Source: Corythoichthys intestinalis
Lineage: Eukaryota > Chordata > Actinopteri > Syngnathiformes > Syngnathidae
DNA length: 64,000 nucleotides
Assembly (NCBI RefSeq): GCF_030265065.1
Contig: NC_080416.1
Span: forward strand, 379,501-443,500
Direction: 5' to 3'
The notes under the pieces are model-generated. The model did no database searches. It saw nothing but the letters and a program-made list of their open reading frames with translations, and was not told the DNA's origin. Shown here piece by piece: positions 46,424-60,000 of this stretch (its first letter is position 1; each line of letters opens with the position of its first letter). The position numbers and the translations under genes were made by a program.

Positions 46424-47921
46424 CTTTAAAGTGCCTGTGACAGCATAAAAAAAATTAAATGGCATTATATTAAGTGAATTAGAATCATATTTTGAGATGA
46501 TTCGACTATATACAACAAAGCGCGGATGACAACAAGTTAGTTTTTTAATCTGCAGTTTAGACCGAGTCTGTCATTATAGCGCTCTAGCGCCCCCTGCTGC
46601 AGGATGATGTCAGCAGGGTCACGATTTCATCTGATTTAGAATTAAGCCCATTGAGGGGGAATTATTCAGAACGAGAAAAATGCAACGAGCAGCAAAATGT
46701 CATTGTTTCAATCTCTCTACTCCAATATTTTTACAGGATATATTCTTTTTATCCAAGTATTTTCCCCAATTGCTAAATAAATGGTTTGGTCTTGACAAGT
46801 AACAGTCTTGTGCTAAATGGAATATGAAATATTAAAAATGCATTTATTCAGTACGACATGGCAAAATTACTCCATAATGGTCGAAACTGTCAACGTCTTG
46901 CACCTCCCGAACGATATTTCCCTGCCCCGGCTTCGGAGAAAGTAAACAAACCAGGAGGCGTGACAGCTAGCCAACATGCTAACTCGAACCGAGTGGCGTT
47001 TCCGAGTCTTTCGAAGCAAAAAAAAATCACACGAAACTACCTTGGATCATGTCACATGGATGTGGGGTTGTCGATGGTCTTCACTGATCGGCAACCCCCC
47101 TGCGGCGAGCGAATTACAGCTCGTCGTTCCCCTGCTGTGGGCAGGACAGCTCGTTTGCCGGGGAAGCGGCGGGAAAATGATCGCCGGTCAAACAGACCGA
47201 GATCGAAGTAGCGCACAGCTGCCCGAGCCCGACCCGAGGATATTAGTGGTCTATTGCCAGGCACACGAAGAGGGCAGAGGGGGCTGGAAGTCTGGATGAT
47301 ATGGAGAACCGCACGAGTATAAGCCGAGTATAGCGCTCTTCCGGCGGGCACGCAAAGAAGACCGAGGGAGGGTGCGTGACAAGGTGCCGGTGGCATTCTC
47401 GGTGGACAAGGAGCATTTTCAGCCACAAAATGCAAGCCACCTCAGCATTAAAACGTGTGCCATGATCCCAGTATTTGACATAATACAAAACACGATGTTT
47501 ACTCATTTCCTCGCAAGTCCAATGGCCCCCAGTTGTCGGACTTGTTTTGGCCGATCTCTGGGTGAACGGGAACTTTCTGAAACCCAAAAAGGCTCACACG
47601 CCTCTCCCTGGTGCAGCAACAAAACCCTGCAGCACATTTGGCTGGCGTGAGGCGAAAAATAAACAAATTAAATGAATGAATCCGTAGTCCATCTGCATGC
47701 TGTGAAGCAATGCTGTATTGTGAGATGCTGACCCAGGTGACGTCACATTCGCATTTGTCCTCAACCCGAGTCACTTATTTTCACGGTGCGGGATTCAAAA
47801 AATTGAAAAAATAAAACGATCGCTTCCACACACATCCAAGTGGTCCATTTCATTCAGGAGCATACAATACTGCGTGAAATATGAAATAAACATGCTTTTT
47901 GCTGTCATAGGCACTTTGAAG
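46424..47921. mobile_element. Non-autonomous DNA element with about 22-bp TIRs
   Basis: The left end CTTTAAAGTGCCTGTGACAG and right end, the inverse of a form ending GTCATAGGCACTTTGAAG, are inverted repeats. The interior is GC-rich with short ORFs lacking domains. A related terminal piece is at about 59530-59600. No target duplication was identified. Confidence 0.6.
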
Positions 47922-48959
47922 GAAGTTGATGATAGCAGACCATATTTTGGACACAAAGGTTTGAGTGCCATGCTTTTTTTCTACATGCAAAATGACAGTC
48001 ATGTTTTCATCTTTAAAGCAGGTAAATATTCTTCTGTCCAAGTTGTCTCCAAATCCACATTGACTAACTGTTCTCGCTCTCCTCCATAGGGGCTAAATTC
48101 TAGCTGATTTGACGTGTTGGACTTCACAGCAGCAAGAAGAGCAGATTTTTTCACACGCCCTCTCAAGCCATTAGGCTTTTGAAACGTACTGTACTTTTAT
48201 GTCCGACTTTCACGTGAACACTATTCTTCTAGTCTTTGTGGTCACCAGGATGTTGACACGAGCAAGAGGACCAGCTCACATGTAGGAGGACTATTGAATG
48301 TTCTTGAAATGCCCCATCAGCCAAAGATTTGTGTAACTTTTCTTTTTGTTCGTTTTGTCTCAAGACCTGGAATTTTGAAAATGTCATCACTTTCTAGTCA
48401 AAATAACATCAACAGACATCGCCACTATGGACACCAGAGAAGCATAAAAAAACGTGCGCACACGGGCTGAAAGTTCATTCCTTTGCCCATTTTCTTTTGT
48501 TTCACTATTAACGTAGGCAGTTGTTATCATTTTCACGGGGACTTATATTATTGTAATATCGTCAGCTAGTTCCTCTTTCTTGACATTGTTGGAGGTGCAT
48601 CTTCTAATCAAGCAATAGAAAAAGCCAAACACTTGATTAGGCAAAAACTTTCGGGAGATTCAATTCTAGGGGTTCCACTATAGTTTTATCTATTGACACC
48701 TGCAATTGGAAACAGTTAAACGTGATCAAGCTGATTGTATCACACACCTTGTGTTTGTAACCATGCTTACAGTTCTCAACTTTCATGATCATGTATCTGT
48801 TGAAATAAAGTATTCCTCTGCATTGGTCTGTTTATTTGAAAAAAGTCATTGAAATATGGAAAGGTGACTTTATAAAGCCGGTTCTAGTTTTATTACAAAG
48901 TGACACTACTTTTGTATTTTGTGATTTTTTTTTGTTTTAAACTTGTTTTGAGTGATATA

Positions 48960-49945
48960 GGTACACGGAAAAACAATTATCAGCAATATATTTTTAATAC
49001 TGTTCTCAAGTACACCTAACAGTGCCCCTGGACACATCGTCAGTGATGTAACCTGGGATCTTGGGGGGTTTCGGGTCTTTCGACGATCAGACCTCCTCCC
49101 GCAGGCGACCCAGCCAGGGATGATCAGGCCCCGGCTTGTGTCCAGGTAGTGCGAACCTACTGTCCACGACTCTCCCCTCCTGATCAACAGCCACCTTGAT
49201 GCCACCTCTGCTGCATCGGTGGCCAACTTAATAACTCTCGCTGGCTAGCCCTTGTGATGCCCAACATCTTGTAGGCCTTGCAGAGGGCATAGCCCGCAAA
49301 ACCTTGGCAATCTACCTCGATGGACTGGCATCGTGCCCGCCAACCATTGCTCCGGCACTCTTCCACCAACTCTGAGTACTTCGCCACCTTTCGCTCGTGC
49401 GCCTCCTCCATATGATCTTCCCATGTTAGCTCCAAGAGGACTATCTGCTTGGATGCTACTGAAGTGAGAACCATGTCCGCCCTTGCTGTTGTCTCGGCGA
49501 CCACCTCTGGGAACTTCAGCTGTCTACCCAGATCAGCTCTAAATCCCAAAAGGCCAGAAGAGGTGTTTCTGGTAGCCACTGTAGGCTTCTCCCCAGCCCT
49601 GACAAAATTGATGGGGTTTCTCACTGGGCAGATAGTCTTGCTGTGACTGATCCCACCGCTATAGCTTTCAAGACCTGGTCGTGCCGCCATCGGTAGCGCC
49701 CTTAACCCGGGGTTCTCGGGCAGCAGCTGAGGATGTACTCAGGGGTCCCTCTCTTCTGACAGAGGGGGCAAGCTGGTGTCTCCCCTTTTCCCCAGGTGAA
49801 AAGGTTAGATGGACTAGGTAGCACGTCGTATACTGTCTGGATCAAGTATTTTATACGACGGGGGCTCTGCTTCCCACAGATTGTCTCTCTTCCCCGTGCA
49901 ACTGCTCCCACAAGCAACCTTTGTCGTAGTCTCGACGCTGCCCCT
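48960..49945 (-). mobile_element. 5'-truncated LINE with restriction-like endonuclease (RLE) domain
   Basis: Minus-strand frames encode the C-terminal part of a non-LTR retrotransposon. First comes a zinc-knuckle-like segment (RRIKYLIQTVYDVLPSPSN, then CPLCQKRGTPEYILSCCP). Next is a PD-(D/E)XK-type stretch (ADMVL, LLELTWEDHMEEAHERKVA, ELVEECRSNGW, GFAGYALC). The tail is ASRWLLIRRGESW. The reading frame shifts at least twice (near 49700 and near 49210), so the copy is dead. The reverse transcriptase is absent because of 5' truncation. RLE-bearing LINEs include the R2/R4-like clades; I do not assign a finer family. Confidence 0.75.
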
Positions 49946-50885
49946 AAATGTTTTTAAGAAAACAATTTAAAACTAAGATTTTGAGGTCGTGAGCCTTTCA
50001 GAAATGTACTTTGTATGTCTTTAAAGCATGTAAAAATGTTTAACATGCCCTGGGTATCTTTATTATTTTTCTCAGTATAACGCCATCCGTATTATTACAC
50101 CATATTAGGCCAATAAATACACAAAAATAATCAAATTCTAGTAAATTCTTTGAAAAAGGCTAATTAAATGAGCTCTGGAACTTCAGAGAAAATGCTTAAA
50201 TTGTAAAACATTTTTTTCAAGGTTCCTCATTGTTTTTTAAAGCAGATCCTTGCTCATGCACTTACAATTGTGTTATTTAATAAGGAGACGACACCACCAC
50301 GTGACCGTTCACAACTTCAGTTGGAGCTCATTACGCTTTATTGTATTTACAGAAATGTGCATTACCCAGACAGGACCAATGTACACACTGTATCATTGCG
50401 CCAGTGGGAAAGTACATATAATACAGAAAAAAATGTTTGAATAAAATCAAAGTGTTATCCAGTGAGGTCAATTCTCCCAGAGTCCGGACATGATCACATA
50501 CGGTCATGCACCTTCACCTCTCTTCTTCTCCTGTTAACATACAATCCCAATTCAAAATGACTCATCATCTGTGAAATGTAACAACATGCCACCTAACTTA
50601 ACCTCATCATTTTTAAGAGCCGAGTTCAATTCATGAGCAGCGGTGTAATAAAATGACTTTCCTCAGTAACGAGCAGTGTAAGGCATTAGTCCTCTGAAAA
50701 ACGTAAAAAATACTGCAGTTGTCCGAGCTCGTTGCCGGCGTGCGTTATTTTGATCGAGCGCAAAAGAAGGAATATCTACAGTTACATTGCTCATACTCTA
50801 TATACAGTGGTACCTCAAGATTCGAAGAATTGGTTCCGGAGTGGCTTGCGTGTCATCATGTTTTTCCGATAATGAATCACATGTG
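49946..50885. other. Intergenic, no gene recognised
   Basis: There is no exon with splice signals. A MITE end beginning ACAGTGGTACCTCAAGATTC lies at about 50804-50880 and is cut off by the Tc1 element that follows. A TTTATT near 50335 could be a distal polyadenylation signal for ppp1r11. Confidence 0.4.
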
Positions 50886-52393
<1,508 letters not shown>

Positions 52394-53259
52394 TAAATGG
52401 CCTAATGTATTCTAAAACACCACATTAAATATGTTGTGTCCTCTGATGGCATGTGTTTGTTTGTAATGTGTTAGGTGTAACTTGTTTGTTGAGTTCTAGC
52501 TCGTTCTACAGACGTTATCACCTGACTACTCGAACTCATAGCAAAGACCGAGTGCTAAAAGACGAGCTCACTTAGGCAGACATTGCTTGCTATTTCATCT
52601 GGCTGTTTGTAAGCTGTATTCTTCTTTTGTTACATAGACATGAGCATTGTAGCACATAATGGTCAACCAATGTTCATTCACTCCTGTTTAAATTAATTGG
52701 ATGTTGATTGTTGCCAATGAGTACATTTTTGGTCACTTATTCATTTTAGGGTCCTTCCAGGTCATTATTCCTACATATTGGGGCATTCAGGGGTCAGTGC
52801 CTGTTCATTTCCGGTTGATTTTGAGGTATTTCTGCTTATTTCCAGGTAGATTTGGGAGCTTTTTCAGGTCACATCCTCTTGATATCGGGCCTCTTTTTTT
52901 CCTCATTGGAAATGTACAGGGATGTTTTTGTCAAAGTTTTTGATGGAAGCCTACGTTTTGGACAAAAATTGTATATAAAACTTGGTGGAGTAAATGTTAG
53001 TTGAAATCTCTACTCTTCCCCCTTAATAGTCGCTCTATAAGAATTGTGTTGTCTTTTGGAAAGGAGCAATAAACGTAAGTGAATGAAAATAATAGTCGTC
53101 TTTCAAACATTTTAAAATCGGGCGATAGATGGTGGAATCGAGAGTTCAACTAAGTAGCACGTGTATAAGTTTGTCTCGGCACTAAACTGTCGACCTACGT
53201 TGCGATCAATCACTTTTTCATCTGTCCAAATACCCTGCCACTCGCACACGTTAGGCTAC
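52394..53259. other. Downstream region of ppp1r11
   Basis: There is no supportable exon. The minus-strand 3' UTR of ppp1r11 probably occupies part of it. A plus-strand AATAAA at about 53069 has no associated gene that I can see. Confidence 0.4.
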
Positions 53260-56256
53260 CTAATGAGCATGTGACCTCCCGGACTTTGGGGGCGCCGTAG
53301 CTCCCCCGCCCCCCGTCTGTCCGTGATCCCTCCGTCCGTGGCCCAGGATACAGTGTGCGCTTCCGCACCCTTCGTTGTCATCGTCTCCTTCGCTTTCGGA
53401 GGACGACTCGCCGAACTGTCGAGGCTTTTCATAAATGCAGCAGCCTGAAACACACATTAGTACGGATCAAAACACCTTTTTTGGTTATAAATACCAACCG
53501 AAGAGAGCGCGTGTTAAAAATAGCATCCGAGGAGGGACACAATACGTCCATTTACTCTGTTCATTATCTGGAACAATAATCCTAACCACTGCTGCGGAAG
53601 TGATGGAGTCTCTGCCAGCTGATTCTGTAGTTTTCGTGTAAAAATATGGACGTGTCTTACACGAGCAATGTGTAAGATTAGTGGCCAAAAATGGTACTGC
53701 AACCAGGATCCAACCATTGAAGCACACAGCATCCCTTTCCTTTCCCTTTGGGCTGCCGGATAAGTGTTTGGCAATGAAGAATCCATCATACTAATGTTGC
53801 ATTTCTAGAACTAGTAACTAAAAAATATCATTTTTGTAGAAATTGCAAATGTAGCTTTATTATGCTGGTTGTTATACTTGTAGTACAAGTGCTTGTTTTA
53901 CAAGTGAATTTAGTTGGCTGTATCTAAAATGCCTGAAGGCAAACAGTCGATGCACCTGCTGTTTAGAGTATTACAAAACTAACAACGAAACGGCTGAAAA
54001 GTTAGCATGAGGGAGCGCTACTCACATTTGGAAGATCTCCTCCCGAGGTGCTCGTTGTCGACTGTGTCACTGGACCATTCCACCTTTTTCTCGGTTTTCC
54101 TCTTTCTTAATTTGATGGTTAAACTGCGCCCCTCCTGGAAATATACATTGTATGTATTGTGGACAAAAATCTTTCACTTTGATTGTTCACGTTGGTCAAG
54201 ACTCCTTCCTAAATGTAATTCCACAACATTTTGTATGACGTAGAGATAATGCGACTGTGTTGCAATTACGGGTCCAGTCAGGGCCGTGCAGAGACCGATG
54301 GAGGGGCAGGTGCTCATAGATGAAAACATGAACAAGTATTTAATACACCTTACAACAACATAACTTCCATTTTAACCAGCTTTACAGTATAATTGGCTGT
54401 GACATACTTTAATTGGGAGGAGGGAATAGTGAATTGAAATCAACACCCTCATCAACACTTTCTGGCGGTGACTCAGTCAGTCTTTGCCTCTTTTCTTCTT
54501 TCAACCTCTACATCAAAACTTCCTTCTTCAACTTGTTCATCTGATAACAAACCACATCAGATGGTCACTGAGCCACCATCACCAGTTTTTTCAAAACTAT
54601 TATATCATTACTATCCATATTAGACAACTCTAGCACCTAATAATTAATAATGACATAAAATCATAGAAAAATAACATTGTAATTGTGTTCATAATTGTTG
54701 TATTTTATACCTGACTATCCTTGAAAACTGTGTTATTCTTACCAATTGTGCTATTCGCCCAGCTGATGAGGAATCCACTGCCTTTAGCAGCCTCATCCAA
54801 CTCCTTTTTTTTAATCCTTCAACCTCCTTTCCTTACGAGGCATGTCTACATAATGAAATATAAATCTTAAATGTAAAAAATCAGACTCCCGGTGGCTTTT
54901 ATTTTTAAAGCTTTCTTAATTTCTTTCTCTCTCAATAACTATGGAGGTAGATTTGTGTCCTTATTATTCAATAAAAAAAAGTTGCTTCAATCAGAATATC
55001 TATTTTCAATCAAAAAAAGTATCTTCAATCAAAAAAAAGTGAATGCAAAAATAAATTTGAGACAAAAAAAAAAACATTTGAAAACTAAATACTGTATACA
55101 TATATATATATTTATATACACATTTTTTAATATTACTTTGGAGGAAAAAAAAGTTTTATATGGATATCTTTCCAATTCTAAATCTGAATAAATACATTGA
55201 ACAAGCACCAAAAAAAAAAAAAAAATTCGGGGGAGGCAAGTGGGGTGCGCTACTTCGCGGTTTTCACTTATCACGACGGGTTCTGGTCTCCATTAACTGC
55301 AAAAAATGCGGGCTCACTGAAAAGCTTGAAGAAGCAAGAGTCATCCCCACCACTCATCGGGTCGGCCGTCAGCTCGAGCCCCGGCCGAAAATAACGCGCC
55401 TCGGGCGGACGACGGGCTCGATGCGAGGCGTGCCCCTAATTGACTCAACGCGGGAAACCGAGCCCAGTCAAAAGGGGCATGTAGAGCCAAAGGGGCAGGT
55501 GCTCAAGCACCCCCCCTGCACGTGCCTGGGTCCAGTGTATCCAAAGAATTTAGTCAATTCGTGAGTAACTGCTTACAATGTCAGACCACCCCTCCTCTTC
55601 AAAAAAATGGTGTATTACAGAACTATAACATATTACGTGACCGTTTTAGGCCAAAATTGATCAAATTCCGACAAGAAAAATCTACAGAAATATAACATCA
55701 CGTGTCCTAAGAGCATGCGTGTCCTCTAGTGGCGAAAACATTCATTGAATTTCCTACCATCATTCGTGGTCTATCGGTGCCAAATAAAAACTGCTTGAAA
55801 TCTGCATTTTCACCACAAAATACACGCTCAGCCAATTTGACCTATTAACCAATCGGATTGACACCGCGTAAACAAAGTCAGCGTCTCCAGCAGCATAATT
55901 TACGACCCAAATCGTCGGATTATCTGATGTGGTATATTCCGACAAAATCATATATAGGCCTACTGATCATCATGCTGTAAATACGACGTTTCCATGTTTT
56001 CTTTTTATTATACTGTACTATAACCTACGTATTACATGAACATATTAGGCCAAAAATGGGTACATTTGCTCATGAAATAACCTATTGGGCATGCCAGTTC
56101 ACAGCATTACACGTCGTTGGTGTAAACAGGTTATAACTGGGAGGTTTATCAATCGTGAAAAGGACTATTAGCATTTACCTGCTGGGGCGGTGGCGGTGTG
56201 CTGGTTTGAACAGTCTCCGTGATCGTCTCACTTGACGTCCCAGGAACCTCCGCCAT
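53260..56256 (-). CDS. ppp1r11: Protein phosphatase 1 regulatory inhibitor subunit 11 (inhibitor-3)
   Basis: A small, heat-stable PP1 inhibitor, reported also to act as an E3 ubiquitin ligase through its Cys/His segment. Three minus-strand exons join in frame: 56179-56256, 54026-54134, 53260-53444. The protein is 123 aa (human 126). It starts [16 protein letters not shown]. The basic segment LTIKLRKRK is followed by the PP1-docking motif KKVEW (residues about 42-46), [15 protein letters not shown], then CCCIYEKP and [10 protein letters not shown], all conserved with human. Donors are GTAAAT and GTGAGT. It is divergent from vars2 across about 0.8 kb. Intact. Confidence 0.96.
54278..55530. mobile_element. 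Probable non-autonomous DNA element in ppp1r11 intron 2... intronic copy upstream of exon 2
   Basis: The left side 'cagggccgtgcagagacc' with 'gggcaggtgctc' and the right side 'gcaggtgctcaagcaccc' with 'ctgcacgtgcctgg' form partly inverted ends. The segment lies between exon 1 (56179) and exon 2 (54134), so it is in intron 1. The interior is AT-rich and non-coding. Boundaries and class are uncertain. Confidence 0.4.
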
Positions 56257-57061
56257 CCGTGGAGCTCGATTGCTAACGCGCACGCTAGCCAACTTGAAGA
56301 TGGGCGGCTTGCTGAAATTCGCTGGCTACAGCGTACTTCCAAAAGCATCAGTAAGAAGCAACGTTCATCGATAAAAGCAGGGGTAGGAAAAAGGTAGACG
56401 AAAGTTGGACCGGAGATGTCGAGCGCCGTGATGGGTTGTGGTCAACACCGATAGTCAAGTCCAGTTCAGTATCAGAGGACGGCTGGATTTAGAACGGAAA
56501 TGAATTATTGTTCTGGCAAACGGCGTTTACAGTTGGATAGAATTTAGATGACAATATGGCGGGGTTTGAAGGGAAGCGGAGCTAATGGAATGCGTGTGAG
56601 TGTATAGCGCCGCAAATATTTGTTTTACGAGGGCTTTCAAAATCTTACACTGGAAATCTTTTATTTTGACGTGCACCGGAATAGCGTATTTCCGCTTTGT
56701 ATTTTTACATGCCGGATGATATTTGCAGACGGACTCTCTTCCTGTCGTCCGTTCACTCAAAATAGACCGTCTTCAAACAACTGTCATACTGAAATCAAGT
56801 TTCAAATGTGTTATTTAGCGTACTAAGCCGTTTCCAAAGGCACGTTTAACGCGGTAGTGTCACCATTTTTTAAAGTTAATAAGTAACATCGAAGAAATGC
56901 GGACATTACCAAGGAGACGAATTTAAAGGTCGTTCTCAGCACTGTGAGTGATATATCCGATTATTAAGTTGAAAAGGCACTTGTCTTTTTGCAGTCTACT
57001 TTTAAAAGTGAACCCAGTCATGAACATTTTCCAGGGTCTGTGCGTCTACTGGTGATTGAGG
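56257..57061. promoter_or_regulatory. Divergent promoter region, ppp1r11 / vars2
   Basis: The two start codons face away from each other 805 bp apart. The ppp1r11-proximal part is CpG-containing (for example 56250-56420). I see no TATA box close to either start, consistent with housekeeping promoters. The 5' UTR of vars2 may be spliced (a TTTTTGCAG lies at about 56986-56994). Confidence 0.5.
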
Positions 57062-60000
57062 ATGTGGAGGCTATCTCCTCTTCTGAGACTCCCAAGGGGA
57101 CCATCCGCCAGACTGTGTTCCAGCAAGCCTTCCGAACGACCTGCCTCCAAGTCAACCTGTCCATCTCGTCTTCAAAGTGAGAAACAGAGGCGGAAAAAAC
57201 AGAGGGAGAAGGCCATTCTATCACCTCAATACACTGTGAGTGAGAACGACATAATGGGAATTTCACATACTCTACGTACAACAAATACGACCATTTCTGC
57301 AGGTCAGACTCCCTATTTATGCAGTCTATGCATTTATCCACCTTTTAAAAAAAACATTTTCACAGTTGAGTGATTGTTGCTTGTAGAATTCATATCAACA
57401 GAGGTGACTAGAGTTTGTGAAAGTAAAAAGTATGGCGTGCGTGGTAAAACCATTCTTAGAAGTACATTTTTTTCCCCCAAAAAATGACTCAGGTAAATGT
57501 AATGCGCTGATACCCACCTCTGCATATCATGTATGAATGAGGTATAATCATAACAGTGATCTTTGTTTGCAGACTGCTGAAGAGGACATTTTAAAATGGA
57601 GCGAGAAGGAACGAATTCTCTACACGGCACACACACCGCCTGGAGCAAAGAAAGGTGAGTGTTTCATGCTTTTTGTGTGGGCCAAAGTCACTTTCTGCGG
57701 CATTAAAAACAAAGTTTTCTGACATGCGAATGTGTACCGGCAGACACAAACCTGCCATTCCCATCTGCGTACAGCCCAGATTTTGTGGAATCCGCATGGT
57801 ATCAGTGGTGGGAAAAGGAAGGATTCTTCAGCCCCGAGCACCATGTGAGATACAGACATCATTGGTTCTTCATAAATTCTAGTCCCGCACTGTATTTTTT
57901 AACATTTTTAGACACAAAAATTACAGGGCTCAGAAGGACAAACAAAGAAAAGTTCATTTTTTAAAATTAACCTACTATGCCTGGTTGTGATGTCAGAGTG
58001 AATGGAAGTACCTGGGGGGGGGAAACATACAGGGGTGAGAAATACATGCAAACTCCAGATGCGATGCCTAAAAATGAACCCTTGATGACCCAACTGTGAG
58101 ACGGTCCTTAATTCATTCTCCCAATAATGATAAAAAATGACTGAACAAAGTGAAAGAAATATCTATATGCAACAGTGAATCTCTGTTGATAAATGTTAGA
58201 ATATTTTTCAAAATTCTACAAGGAATGTCCAGTGACAAATGTTGGTAAGCGCTGAGGGAGATGATTACATACATTTTGTTGGTAGCAGTATGTACGACAT
58301 GATGTGTTGTTTTTCTTTTTAGGATGTTCAAAAATCATCTCATGCTGTAGATCAGAACTTCTCTTTGTGCATCCCACCGCCGAACGTGACCGGGACTCTG
58401 CATCTGGGCCACGCCCTAACTGTGGCAATAGAAGACGCTTTGGTTCGATGGTAAGTGCCGAAAACAGACGTAGAATGTTGTCGTTCAAATGTTTTACGCT
58501 CCTGCTGCTGGATGAACGATGGATCCGGCGTACTCAATGCCTTATTTCATCTACTAGGAAAAGGATGCGGGGCCACAGAGTACTATGGGTTCCTGGCTGT
58601 GACCATGCTGGTATAGCAACACAGGTAGCGAAATCTTTCTCACCACTCATTTTAAAGAGATCAGTGTCCATTATATGAGTTAACTCAAGCGACCGTCTGT
58701 TTACGCAGCCTCCTATTACCTGGCCGCTGTCAGAAGCATACCAAATGCTAAATTTGAAACTCTGCATATTCTTTGCTTCATGTACGTATTTGAAACAGAG
58801 CGTGGTGGAGAGGATGCTGCTTCGAGAACAAGGGAAGCACAGGCAAGACTTGACAAGAGAAGAATTTTTGCAGGAAGCTTGGAAATGGAAAAACCTGTGA
58901 GTCTTCATTTCCATCTCCGTTATATCACTGTGCTTGACCCAAGTTCATTTCTAAATGAATTTTGCCGCTGGTTTTGTGTCAGGAAAGGAGATGAGATATA
59001 TCAACAGCTAAGAAAACTTGGTGCTTCCTTAGACTGGAGTAGAGCCTGTTTTACCATGGATAAAGTAAGACTCATTGTACAGTATACTGAATCTAGAAAG
59101 CGTGCTGTATTTGCCCACCTAAAATGACTAAACTGTGATTTATTCATTTAATCTTAAAAAACGTAAATAGACCGGTCGCTGTCTGCGGACTAAACCATTT
59201 TGCGCCTCTGAACCTCAAGATATGAAAGCTTCAATACACAAAAAATTCATTATAGAAAAAGATGTGTGACACTTTTCGCTTCATGTTGCGCTAAATGATT
59301 CATCATATGAGAAAAAGATAATATGTACATTCCCGCTCGCAGCAATGCGATGGTGTAACTACATTTGACTGTAAATGTAAACAAATTAAATATATACACA
59401 CAGCACAATGCTCAGGTAAATGAAACAAAAGAAGAATATAGCTTACAACAAACAACAAAAGCCGGCAGCACATAGGACTAAAAAGAAACGAAATAACACG
59501 CAAAATAGGCTGAATCCACAGTCGTTCTGCATGAAATACCGTGTGAAATATGAAAAAAGACATGCTTTTTGCGGTCATAGTCACTTTAAGCGTCACTAGG
59601 GAACAACAAAGCATTACAAATAAAGACGGGCAGTCAGAGGACATAACAACAAATTGAATGTGGTGTCTGGAACCAATTAGGCCATTTACATGTAAAATGC
59701 CATTCATTATTAAAAAAAAAAAAAGATACAAAAGCCTCACTGGAACGAATTAATTACGTATCTTGAGGTACCACTGTAATATAAAGATTTCTTACTGTTG
59801 GTTTTAATGATTGTTCCTAATTACTTGCTTCCTTTTAATCATTTTATACACATCTTGTTAGTGGTAACAATTGTACATTTCAACCTTTGTGTCTCCGCTC
59901 GAAGAATTTCAGTGAAGCAGTAACGGAGGCCTTCGTCCGCCTGTGCGACGCCGGTCTGATCTATCGTTCGGAGGGTCTGGTCAACTGGAGCTGTGCTTTG

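Larger units (their letters stand above)
45051..48830 (+). other. Inferred 3' UTR intron and terminal exon of the C6orf47-like gene
   Basis: Donor GTAAGT at 45056 and an acceptor TCCTCCATAG ending at 48089 define a 3.03-kb intron. A terminal exon 48090 to about 48830 would follow, with AATAAA at 48804-48809. The stop codon is only 5 nt before the junction, so nonsense-mediated decay would not be expected. Splicing is predicted from sequence only. Confidence 0.45.

Noticed and set aside
46858-47435. Overlapping ORFs of 107-127 codons on both strands
   Set aside because: They lie inside a GC-rich non-autonomous DNA element and have no conserved domain or splice context.
57056-57061. Earlier vars2 start two codons upstream
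   Set aside because: The codon there is TTG; the first ATG in frame is 57062 and gives a typical mitochondrial presequence.
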